Shown here: piece by piece, positions 24,289 through 31,918 of the stretch
How the letters are laid out: each line of letters begins with the position of its first letter
Numbering within the stretch: the stretch's first letter is position 1
Assembly: GCA_900538475.1 (NCBI GenBank)
Contig: UPYT01000003.1
Location: 1 to 64,000, forward strand
Length of the DNA: 64,000 bases
Reading direction: 5' to 3'
Origin: an uncultured Clostridium sp.
GTDB taxonomy: Bacteria; Bacillota; Clostridia; Lachnospirales; Lachnospiraceae
Notes under the pieces: model-generated
Told to the model about the DNA's origin: nothing
The model's database searches: none
The model's input: only the letters and a program-made list of their open reading frames with translations
Translations under genes and position numbers: made by a program

Positions 24289-25320
24289 ATGGAAATTTCT
24301 TACCGGATTGTAAAAGAAACGGTTTGTATTGATAAAATAGAAAATCCCGGGACTGTTGTGGTAGTCCCGGAGGAAGTGGAGGGGCGTCCGGTAACTGAAC
24401 TGGGCGCTTATGTGCTTTCAGGGAGCAGCGTGGAGGAGGTTTATCTCCCGTCTCATCTGGTGAAAATCGGTGCTTACGGGTTTTACGGCTGTGAGGAGCT
24501 GAGGCGGCTTCATGCTTACGGTCGCCTTACGGATCTGGGAACCGGACTGTTTGCCGGGGTTCAGGGCGTAGAACATCTGGAATTTACAGAATTTGCAGGA
24601 GAACGATCCGGCTTTAAGGAGCTTTTGTCAGAACTTCGTCAGACTCTCCGGGTAACGCTTTGGAGGAGGGAGGCAGATGGAAAAATCACCCAGGCGCGGC
24701 TTATTTTTCCGGAGTATTATGAGGAGTCTGTGGAAAATACACCAGCCCGCATTTTGTTTATTGAAACCCATGGCTGCGGTCATCGGTACCGTTACTGTTT
24801 TGTAAATCGTCAGTTTCAGTTTCGAGGCTATGATGAGCTGTTTCCTCATGTGAAGGTACAGGAATCAGAAGAGCTGGTGACAGAGCTGGCGTTGGGACGT
24901 CTTCTGTATCCTGTGGAGCTGACACCTCGCTTTGAAGCTATGTACCGGGAATATGTAAAAGAGCACTGGAATGCGGCAGGGCGGCTTTTGATTGAAGCGG
25001 ACAGTCCTCAGAAAGGGCGGAGAGCCAGTCTGGAGCCGGGGCGGCTGCCATGGCTGGTAACAGAAATTCTGGAGAGGGCAGGAGACGGTGAAGAGTCGGG
25101 TCCAGCGGAAGAGGGAAAAAATCAGCTGACGGATCGGATAGAAGCACTGATTGCTCTGGCCAGAGAGGCAGAGGATACGGAGATGGTCAGCTGGCTGATG
25201 GATTACCGGCATGAACGGAAAGACGAAAAGCAGATTGGTGAGGTCGGCAGAGAAAATGCCGGGGGACAGGCGGCAGAGGATGGTTCTAAGGGCCGTCGGC
25301 GCAGAAGATTTGAACTGTAA
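24289..25320 (+). CDS. Leucine-rich-repeat protein linked to VWA and MoxR genes
   Basis: A 343-residue protein without signal peptide. Residues 15-110 hold three or four BspA-type leucine-rich repeats (VVVPEEVEGRPVTELGAYVLSG, VYLPSHLVKIGAYGFYGC). The middle (110-230) is not recognised, and the C-terminus is charged and ends in a basic patch (GRRRRRFEL). LRRs usually bind protein, so an adaptor role for the VWA/AAA pair downstream is reasonable but unproven. It is 50 bases behind the kinase gene and 52 before the VWA gene. Confidence 0.65.
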   Translation: MEISYRIVKETVCIDKIENPGTVVVVPEEVEGRPVTELGAYVLSGSSVEEVYLPSHLVKIGAYGFYGCEELRRLHAYGRLTDLGTGLFAGVQGVEHLEFTEFAGERSGFKELLSELRQTLRVTLWRREADGKITQARLIFPEYYEESVENTPARILFIETHGCGHRYRYCFVNRQFQFRGYDELFPHVKVQESEELVTELALGRLLYPVELTPRFEAMYREYVKEHWNAAGRLLIEADSPQKGRRASLEPGRLPWLVTEILERAGDGEESGPAEEGKNQLTDRIEALIALAREAEDTEMVSWLMDYRHERKDEKQIGEVGRENAGGQAAEDGSKGRRRRRFEL

Positions 25321-25372
25321 ACCAGCATGAAAGCTGCAGCAGAGAGAAATCATAAAGGACGGAGGCAAATAT

Positions 25373-26722
25373 ATGATCGATCCTACAAGACACAGGCAGC
25401 TCCAGGAGCTGGATGTAGTGGGACTGTGTACGCGGATTCTTCAGAATTCCAGAAATGAATTATATTTGAATATGCGCTATCTGGATCTTTCACTCAGCAG
25501 CCTTGGCTTTGAGATGGATCCGGCCTGTCGGGGGCTGGGAACAGATGGCTTTGTGATCTATTATCATGGAGAATATCTCTGTGATTTGTACCGGAGAGGC
25601 CGGGTGCTCGTGAATCGGGCATATCTTCACATGGTACTTCACTGTCTGTTTTGCCATATGGATACCATGGGCAGGCGGGATGGCAGGATGTGGAATCTGG
25701 CCTGTGATATTGCGGCGGAATCTGTGATAGACGGTCTTTATCTAAAATGCGTTCATATACAGACACCGCCCTTTCGGATGGACTGGTACGGGCGTCTGAG
25801 GCAGCGTCTGCAGGTTCTGAACGCAGAAGGCGTGTATAAGGCCCTGGAAGAAATGAAGCTGACAGAACGGCAGCTGGAGCGTCTGGAGGCGGAATTTCTG
25901 GTGGATGATCATCAGTACTGGCAGCTTCCGCCAGATGCGCCGAAAACAGGTGTTGTGCGGCAGAACCAGTGGAGCAATAACCGGGAGAAGCTTCAGACTG
26001 AAATGGAGACCATGGGAAACCGGCAGGATGAGGACACAAAAAGCCTTCTGGAGCAGGTGCAGGTGGAAAATAGAAGCCGCTATGATTATCGCAGATTTCT
26101 GCAGAAATTTTCTGTACTGCGGGAAGAAATGCTGGTGGATGAGGATTCCTTTGATTATGTGTTTTATACCTATGGTCTTTCCCTGTACGGAAACATGCCG
26201 CTGGTAGAGCCGTTGGAATCAAAGGAGGTCAGCCGGATTGAGGATTTTGTTCTGGTGATTGACACCTCCATGTCCTGTTCTGGAGATCTGGTTCGGCGGT
26301 TTCTGGAGGAAACCTACAATGTGCTGTGTCAGTCAGACAGCTATTTTAAAAAGACCAATATTCATATTATCCAATGTGATGATCAGGTGCAGCAGGACAG
26401 AAGGATCACCTGCCGTCAGGAGATGGAAGCGTATATGCAGGAGTTTTCGATTATCGGACAGGGCGGAACGGATTTCCGTCCGGCCTTTGAGTATGTAAAT
26501 CAGATGCTTGGTCGGGGTGAGTTTCACCGGCTGAAAGGACTTTTGTATTTTACGGATGGAGAGGGGATTTATCCAGTAAAGCGTCCTGTGTATGATACTG
26601 CTTTTGTGTTTGTGAAGGAGCAGTATACGGACATTTCCGTCCCGGCCTGGGCCATGAAGGTAATTCTGGAGCCGGAACAGCTGTTGGAGATGAAACAGGA
26701 GAAACCTATAGAGATAGAATAG
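25373..26722 (+). CDS. VWA-like (DUF2201-type) protein with a changed metallopeptidase motif
   Basis: A 449-residue cytoplasmic protein. The N-terminal half resembles the putative metallopeptidase domain that accompanies DUF2201/VWA proteins, but the HExxH site reads H86-M-V-L-H90 with a third His at 95, so the catalytic Glu is missing while metal ligands remain. The C-terminal half is a VWA domain with a complete MIDAS: Asp297-x-Ser299-x-Ser301 (VIDTSMS), Thr366 in GGTDF and Asp395 in YFTDGEG. The next gene is a MoxR ATPase, the classic partner of VWA proteins in metal-dependent chaperone systems. Confidence 0.82.
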   Translation: MIDPTRHRQLQELDVVGLCTRILQNSRNELYLNMRYLDLSLSSLGFEMDPACRGLGTDGFVIYYHGEYLCDLYRRGRVLVNRAYLHMVLHCLFCHMDTMGRRDGRMWNLACDIAAESVIDGLYLKCVHIQTPPFRMDWYGRLRQRLQVLNAEGVYKALEEMKLTERQLERLEAEFLVDDHQYWQLPPDAPKTGVVRQNQWSNNREKLQTEMETMGNRQDEDTKSLLEQVQVENRSRYDYRRFLQKFSVLREEMLVDEDSFDYVFYTYGLSLYGNMPLVEPLESKEVSRIEDFVLVIDTSMSCSGDLVRRFLEETYNVLCQSDSYFKKTNIHIIQCDDQVQQDRRITCRQEMEAYMQEFSIIGQGGTDFRPAFEYVNQMLGRGEFHRLKGLLYFTDGEGIYPVKRPVYDTAFVFVKEQYTDISVPAWAMKVILEPEQLLEMKQEKPIEIE

Positions 26723-26735
26723 CAGGAGAAAAGAA

Positions 26736-28235
26736 ATGAACATTAAACGTGCAAAGCAGGAAATAAAGGATACCATAGAGGCTTATCTGAAAAAGGATGA
26801 GTTTGGCTCCTATGTCATTGGATCCGTCCGGCAAAGACCTGTATTGTTGATTGGTCCGCCGGGAGTAGGAAAAACACAGATTATGGAGCAGATTTCCCAG
26901 GAATGCGGAATCGGTCTGGTGGCCTATACTATTACTCATCACACAAGGCAAAGCGCCATCGGTCTTCCTTTTATTGAGAAGAAAGAGTATGGAGGCAGAG
27001 AGTATGCAGTAACAGAATATACCATGAGTGAGATTGTGGCGGCTGTTTATAATAAAATCCAGCAGACTGGGCTGGCTGAGGGCATTCTGTTTATAGATGA
27101 GATTAACTGTGTATCAGAAACCCTTGCTCCGACCATGCTCCAGTTCCTTCAGGGAAAGACCTTCGGCAATCACCGGATTCCGGAGGGCTGGATCATCGTA
27201 GCTGCAGGAAATCCGCCGGAATACAATAAGTCTGTACGGGATTTTGATATTGTAACCCTGGATCGTATCCGCAGAATTGATGTGGAGCCGGATTTTGACG
27301 TCTGGAAGGAATATGCAGTAAAGGCAGACATTCATCCGGCAGTGCGGGAATATCTGAATATCCGCCGGCAGAACTTCTGTCAGATTGAAACAACGGTAGA
27401 TGGGCGGCTTTTTGTCACGCCCCGGGGTTGGGAGGATCTTTCTCAGCTGATTCAGGTGTATGAGGAACTGGGGAAAAAGGCAGACCGGGAGCTGATCCAG
27501 GAATATATCCAGTTCCCCAAAATTGCAAAGGATTTTGCCAACTATCTGGAGCTTCATTATAAGTATAAAAATGATTATCAGGTAGAGCGGATTCTGGAGG
27601 GAGAAATTTCCGAAGCAGCAGTGGAAAAGCTGGAGCGGGCGGCCTTTGACGAGCGGATCAGTGTGGTAGGGCTTCTTCTCTCCGGACTGAATGAGGAGTT
27701 TCGCCAGGTAAGCCGGATGGGGCGGATTATGGCTATGCGGATGGAATGGATGAAGGAGCTGCACAAAAGCGGAGCTTTTGAAGGAAATGGCATTGAGGCC
27801 TTTGCAGCCATGACGGCAGAGTTTCAGGAGCAAATGGAGACGCACCTGGAGCAGGGGCTGATTTCCAGAATGGAATACCGTACCCGGCGGGCGGTGCTGG
27901 CGTATTTTGAGGAGGATCTGCAAAAGCTTCGTGCCGGAGATTTTGCAGATGGGACGCAGGTATGGGAAGCTCTGCGGGAAAATTTCGGGCAGGACAGTGA
28001 CCGCTATGAGGATATGGCAGAGGCTGCCGGAGAAAAGTTAGAACATGCCTTTGATTTTATGGAGGCGGCCTTTGGGGGAAGCCAGGAAATGGTTTTGTTT
28101 GTAACGGAGCTGAATACGGGCTTCTACAGTATCGAGTTTCTGCAGGAATATGATTGTGAACGGTATTATCAGTATAATAAAAACCTGCTGTTCTCCAGAG
28201 AAGAGGAGCTGTTGGGGAAGGTTTTGGGACAGTAA
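26736..28235 (+). CDS. MoxR-family AAA ATPase
   Basis: A 499-residue AAA+ protein. Walker A GPPGVGKT near residue 43, Walker B LFIDEIN near 118, sensor 1 AAGNPPE and an arginine finger region DRIRRID are clear; the extended C-terminal half (about 260-499) is helical and unrecognised. MoxR ATPases work with VWA partners to remodel or activate other proteins. It follows the VWA gene by 13 bases, so the two are almost certainly co-made. Which client they act on is unknown. Confidence 0.85.
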   Translation: MNIKRAKQEIKDTIEAYLKKDEFGSYVIGSVRQRPVLLIGPPGVGKTQIMEQISQECGIGLVAYTITHHTRQSAIGLPFIEKKEYGGREYAVTEYTMSEIVAAVYNKIQQTGLAEGILFIDEINCVSETLAPTMLQFLQGKTFGNHRIPEGWIIVAAGNPPEYNKSVRDFDIVTLDRIRRIDVEPDFDVWKEYAVKADIHPAVREYLNIRRQNFCQIETTVDGRLFVTPRGWEDLSQLIQVYEELGKKADRELIQEYIQFPKIAKDFANYLELHYKYKNDYQVERILEGEISEAAVEKLERAAFDERISVVGLLLSGLNEEFRQVSRMGRIMAMRMEWMKELHKSGAFEGNGIEAFAAMTAEFQEQMETHLEQGLISRMEYRTRRAVLAYFEEDLQKLRAGDFADGTQVWEALRENFGQDSDRYEDMAEAAGEKLEHAFDFMEAAFGGSQEMVLFVTELNTGFYSIEFLQEYDCERYYQYNKNLLFSREEELLGKVLGQ

Positions 28236-28295
28236 TGTGGAGAAAACAGAGAGCATGTGGAAAACACAAGGCAGCCGCCTGCTTTTTGTGGAAAA
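28236..28295 (+). promoter_or_regulatory. Three iterated TGTGGA(A/G)AA boxes
   Basis: TGTGGAGAA at 28236, TGTGGAAAA at 28256 and TGTGGAAAA at 28287, spaced 20 and 31 bases, roughly two and three helical turns. They resemble imperfect DnaA boxes (TGTGGATAA) or an operator set. They fill the 82-base gap before the MscS gene. Confidence 0.35.
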
Positions 28296-28317
28296 CGAGA
28301 AGGGATAAGATATCAAT

Positions 28318-29226
28318 ATGAATGGATTGAGAACAGGAATCTGGTATCGGACGCTTCCCAGGCTGGATACGGAAGCGATGATGAACACAATGAAGGGCTG
28401 GGGCCCGGGAATCCTTGATTTTATAGTAAGACTTTTGATTGCTCTGCTGATTCTTTTTATTGCCAGCCGGATTGTGAAGATTATCAGCCGTATTATGAAC
28501 AATGCCATGGAGCGGGCGTCCCTGGATGTGAATGTGATGCGGATGCTTACCACCTTGACCGAGGTGGCGATTTATACGCTGGCTGTATTTATTGCAGCTG
28601 ACAATATGGGCATTCCTTCTGCATCGATTATTGCCCTGTTAGGTTCCGCAGGCCTTGCAATCGGTCTGGCGCTGCAGGAAAGCCTGAAAAATGTGGCAGG
28701 AAGTCTGATGATTATGATCAGCCGTCCCTTTGTTATAGGAGAATATATTATTTTTGGAGATATTGAGGGAACAGTTGTCAGTGTAGGACTGATTTATACA
28801 ACACTGCTTACCGTAGATAATAAAAAGGTCACGATTCCCAATGGCAGCATTTCCAATGGAGTGGTAGTTAATGTAACCGGTCAGGAAAAACGGAGAGTCG
28901 ATCTGGAAGTAGGGATTGGATATACCTCTGATATGAAGCTGGCCAAGGAGATTATGTACCGTCTGTTTGAAAATAATCCGCTGGTACTGAAGGAGGATGG
29001 GATCACAGCCTATGTAGGAAATCTGGGAGACAGCTCCGTGACTGTGGGAATCCGGGGCTGGACAAAAACAGCGGATTACTGGACTGTGCGCTGGGAGATG
29101 ATTGAGCGCATTAAGGAGGAATTTGACAAGAACGGAATTGAAATTCCGTTTAACCAGGTAGATGTGAATGTGAGAGGGGCTTTCACCCCTCTGCAAGAGA
29201 CAGCATCCAGTGAATCCAACCGCTGA
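28318..29226 (+). CDS. mscS: Small-conductance mechanosensitive channel (MscS family)
   Basis: Membrane channel (302 aa) opened by membrane tension on hypo-osmotic shock. Three spans lie in residues 30-130, with TM3 carrying the typical GSAGLAIGLALQESLKNVAGS pore lining, then the beta domain (RPFVIGEYIIFGDIEGTVVSVGLIYTTLLT, NKKVTIPNGSISNGVVVN) and the alpha/beta cytoplasmic cage. The final 44 bases overlap the end of the convergent restriction gene. It may be the last gene of the run that starts with the LytTR system. Confidence 0.93.
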   Translation: MNGLRTGIWYRTLPRLDTEAMMNTMKGWGPGILDFIVRLLIALLILFIASRIVKIISRIMNNAMERASLDVNVMRMLTTLTEVAIYTLAVFIAADNMGIPSASIIALLGSAGLAIGLALQESLKNVAGSLMIMISRPFVIGEYIIFGDIEGTVVSVGLIYTTLLTVDNKKVTIPNGSISNGVVVNVTGQEKRRVDLEVGIGYTSDMKLAKEIMYRLFENNPLVLKEDGITAYVGNLGDSSVTVGIRGWTKTADYWTVRWEMIERIKEEFDKNGIEIPFNQVDVNVRGAFTPLQETASSESNR

Positions 29227-30478
29227 CAGTGGAGGAACGGCGTTTGTAGGTGCTCATGCTTTCTACCTTGTAAAGGCCGGACTGCTTCATGACAGAAACA
29301 ATGGCTGAGGCGTCCGGCATGATGCCGGTTTCCAGATACAGGCGAAAGGTTTCCCGGAAAGGCCGATGCTTTAAAATGGCTTCGCAGAGAGCCAGCTGAC
29401 GTTGGCGGTAGCCCAGGTTCATCATTTTTCTTCCCAGAGGAGTGAGAAAGTAGACAGGCCGGCGTCCGTCTCCGTAGCGGCGGTCAAGAAGACCGAGATA
29501 CCGGGCTGCGTCGGTGTAGTAGCTGGTCTGCCGGATATCGAAGGCATATTGTTCTGTTACCTGATCCTGACTCAGCTCCTGGGCGGAGAGCAGCTCGCAA
29601 AGGTTAATGATTCGTTTCATGCTGTTTGCCTGAGGAAAGGAAATCTCCGGTTCCGGAACCGTATTTGTCCTCTGGAGTACCTCCTTTAAATCCTGAAGAC
29701 TGATGGCAGTATCTTCTATGGAATAGTTTTTTTGTTTAACGAGAATCAGGGAATTGTAAGATTCCGGATTTTCAAATTTATATTCGTACAGGCTGAAAAT
29801 TCCGTTGGAATAGACGAGAAAGATCGGCCTGATTTTTTTTGTCATCCGGCCAGACCAGGTACGGAATGGATAGTACAGCTGGCGGATCAGAAAATCCTCG
29901 GAAAGATCCCGCTTTGCCTCCAGAAGAGAGAGGCTGAAGGCGCTTTCAAAGGCAGCATCAATTTCAATCTGTGAATTATTGACAGAGACAGGAACAGGGA
30001 GCTGGGTTATACGGTTTTGAATATGAAAATCAAACTGTCCGGAACCCATCCGTCCGGAAACGGTAGGTAAAAGCCCATCCTCCTCCAGAAAATCTGCCAG
30101 CATTCCAGATGCCAGGGCGCAGTTGATGGCGATGGCTTCGCTGGGGATGTGATTGGCATTCAGGCTTTGAAGTCCTGAGGGGAGAGACAGATGGATGATG
30201 GAAGAGACTGGTTCCGGAAATGGCTGGTAGGCGTCAAAATGGGAAATGACATAATCGCCTCGGGAAATGGGAAGAATCGCCAGCTGATGTTCAGAAAAAA
30301 TCTGCGGCAGATTGATCCGGTGATCAAATTTGGCCATAAGCCGCGGTTCCCGGTATTCTTTGATCTGCGCCGCAGAAATCACGAACTTTCCCTCCTGACG
30401 GATGTGGGAAAGAATATTATATTTTTCGAACAGAGCCTCCCAGGCCCGATCGTTCTGGCCTTTTGCTTTTTCACTCAT
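29183..30478 (-). CDS. Probable type II restriction endonuclease with PD-(D/E)xK motif and winged helix
   Basis: A 431-residue protein resembling Firmicutes type II restriction enzymes that accompany Dam-like methylases. A PD-(D/E)xK-type site is visible as Asp174 (QIEIDAAFES) followed by Glu187-Ala-Lys189 (SLLEAKRDLSEDFLIRQLYYPFR). The C-terminal third (about 275-431) looks like one or two winged helices (YYTDAARYLGLLDRRYG, VYFLTPLGRKMM) suited to DNA binding. AGGAGT precedes the ATG. The methylase lies 73 bases upstream in the same direction. Specificity cannot be read from the protein. Its 3' end overlaps mscS by 44 bases. Confidence 0.72.
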   Translation of the reverse strand: MSEKAKGQNDRAWEALFEKYNILSHIRQEGKFVISAAQIKEYREPRLMAKFDHRINLPQIFSEHQLAILPISRGDYVISHFDAYQPFPEPVSSIIHLSLPSGLQSLNANHIPSEAIAINCALASGMLADFLEEDGLLPTVSGRMGSGQFDFHIQNRITQLPVPVSVNNSQIEIDAAFESAFSLSLLEAKRDLSEDFLIRQLYYPFRTWSGRMTKKIRPIFLVYSNGIFSLYEYKFENPESYNSLILVKQKNYSIEDTAISLQDLKEVLQRTNTVPEPEISFPQANSMKRIINLCELLSAQELSQDQVTEQYAFDIRQTSYYTDAARYLGLLDRRYGDGRRPVYFLTPLGRKMMNLGYRQRQLALCEAILKHRPFRETFRLYLETGIMPDASAIVSVMKQSGLYKVESMSTYKRRSSTVSGWIHWMLSLAEG

Positions 30479-30551
30479 GGGCTTACTCCTAAGCGGCAGA
30501 ACCTGGAAAGTCCGGCTTACTGCCAGACCTGGCTCTGTGCAGCTTTTTCTT

Positions 30552-31388
30552 TTATTTGTAGTTTCTTACAACCACCTCGTCTACCTGCCCCCGCTTGGCT
30601 GCGTTGGAGTTGATGGCGCGTTTGGCCTTAACAATGGTGATATCATAGGCGGCATATTGTTCCCGGATAAAGTCTGTGGCTGAGTTGGAAAGCATAAACC
30701 GGATTCCCCGGCGATTCAGCTCATCACAGCATTCCCGAAGGCGAATCTGCTCCGGACGCCCAAAGCCGCCTTTGGCGTAGCCAGTGAAGTTGGCGGTATC
30801 AGAAACAGGGTCATAGGGCGGATCCAGATAGACAAAGGTTCCTTTTTTTACACTGGAAAGAACCTCGGCATAGTCCATGCTGGTAAAGGTCAGGCTGGCC
30901 TTCTGAAAGTAGGAGCTGACAGCCCGCAGGGTCGGCTCATTGATAATATTCGGGTTTTTGTAATGACCAAAAGGCGTGTTAAACTGTCCGGCATTGTTTA
31001 CCCGGAAAAGCCCGTTGTAGCAGGTTTTGTTTAAATAAATAATCCGGGCAGCTCGATCCACAGGACTGAGCTGCTGGTATTTTTCCCGATCCCGATCCCA
31101 GTCTCGAACCTGATAAAAGTGTTCCGCCTCATTGGGGTGGGTTCCAAGGGCTTCAATCAGCTCGTCTACGTTGTCGCGGATTACCTCGTACATCTGAATC
31201 AGCTCGGAGTTGATGTCATTAACATGGGCAGTGTTGGGCTGAAGCTGAAATAAAACGGCGCCGCCTCCTAAAAAAGGTTCGCAGTAGGAGGAGACCCGTT
31301 TTGGAAACAGCGGTGTTAAATCATCTAAAAGCTGGCGTTTCCCGCCAACCCACTTTACAACAGGCGCAACAAGACGATTTTTTCGCAT
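30552..31388 (-). CDS. Dam-like DNA adenine N6-methyltransferase (D12 class)
   Basis: A 278-residue enzyme transferring methyl from AdoMet to adenine N6. It has the N-terminal PVVKWVGGKRQLL, AdoMet motif EPFLGGGAVLF, catalytic YLDPPYDP and the C-terminal AINSNAAKRGQVDEVVVRNY typical of D12 enzymes such as DpnM and Dam. That subgroup often targets GATC, which I offer only as a guess. I place the start at the ATG at 31388 (AGAGAGGG 8 bases upstream); an in-frame GTG lies 9 bases further out. It forms a restriction-modification pair with the next gene. Confidence 0.9.
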   Translation of the reverse strand: MRKNRLVAPVVKWVGGKRQLLDDLTPLFPKRVSSYCEPFLGGGAVLFQLQPNTAHVNDINSELIQMYEVIRDNVDELIEALGTHPNEAEHFYQVRDWDRDREKYQQLSPVDRAARIIYLNKTCYNGLFRVNNAGQFNTPFGHYKNPNIINEPTLRAVSSYFQKASLTFTSMDYAEVLSSVKKGTFVYLDPPYDPVSDTANFTGYAKGGFGRPEQIRLRECCDELNRRGIRFMLSNSATDFIREQYAAYDITIVKAKRAINSNAAKRGQVDEVVVRNYK

Positions 31389-31409
31389 AATTTGCACCCT
31401 CTCTTTCTG

Positions 31410-31437
31410 AGTATATTACCCATACATTTTATCACAA
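31410..31437 (-). promoter_or_regulatory. Promoter of the restriction-modification genes
   Basis: On the minus strand: TTGTGA (31437-31432), 16-base spacer, TATACT (31415-31410), just upstream of the methylase ribosome site. Confidence 0.5.
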
Positions 31438-31553
31438 GTCCGGAACAGCTTCAATAGAAAGAAGCGGCATTAGGGAAAGAAAGAGTCCATTGTATGTTCT
31501 GAGAAAATAAGGTAAAATATTAGAAAAGGAAATGTCGTCAGAAAGGATTTCAT

Positions 31554-31743
31554 GTGGACAGATATAAAAAAATTATTATTACTGGGATAATCGGAGCAGT
31601 TCTTATTTGTTGGGGTTTTTTGTATTCCCAGGCAGACCGTAAAGGTTTACCAGAACGGGAGGCTGATACATTCTCTGGATAATGGAACTACGGCAGTGGG
31701 AAGGGTTCCGGGGAAGTTTTTTCATTTTGTAAAACTTTCCTAG
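31554..31743 (+). pseudogene. Frameshifted small membrane-anchored ORF
   Basis: A GTG at 31554 behind AGAAAGGATTT opens a frame with one membrane span (KIIITGIIGAVLICWGFLY) that stops at 31682. Another frame from about 31620 continues with plausible sequence (QTVKVYQNGRLIHSLDNG) to a stop at 31743. Removing one T from the T6 run at 31616-31621 would join them into a protein of about 62 residues. It may be decayed, phase-variable or a sequencing error. No family is recognised. Confidence 0.35.
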
Positions 31744-31820
31744 GCCGAGAGCCAGGTTCTGGTTGAAAAATCCCTGTGAAGCCCATAAAATCAAGGCTTC
31801 ACAAATTCTTCACAAAATAA

Positions 31821-31863
31821 TTAGCACTCACCTCTTGACATGGCTAACAACATGTGTTATATT
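31821..31863 (+). promoter_or_regulatory. clpB heat-shock promoter with a half-CIRCE element
   Basis: Consensus TTGACA (31835-31840), 17-base spacer, TATATT (31858-31863). TTAGCACTC at 31821-31829 is a perfect left half of the HrcA operator CIRCE; nine bases later the right half is imperfect (CATGGCTAA against GAGTGCTAA). HrcA control is therefore possible but not certain. The same -35/-10 and the downstream ATAGAACAA recur in front of hsp20. Confidence 0.65.
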
Positions 31864-31918
31864 TCGTATAGAACAAGGAAATGCAAGAAATGCACATGTT
31901 CCGAAAGGAGGAACAGCT

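Noticed and set aside
28236..28295. Replication origin
   Set aside because: Only three imperfect DnaA-like boxes, no A+T-rich unwinding region, no dnaA or dnaN nearby.
31763..31918. N-terminal extension of ClpB
   Set aside because: It would translate across the promoter; homologues start at [13 protein letters not shown] and the ribosome site lies just before 31919.
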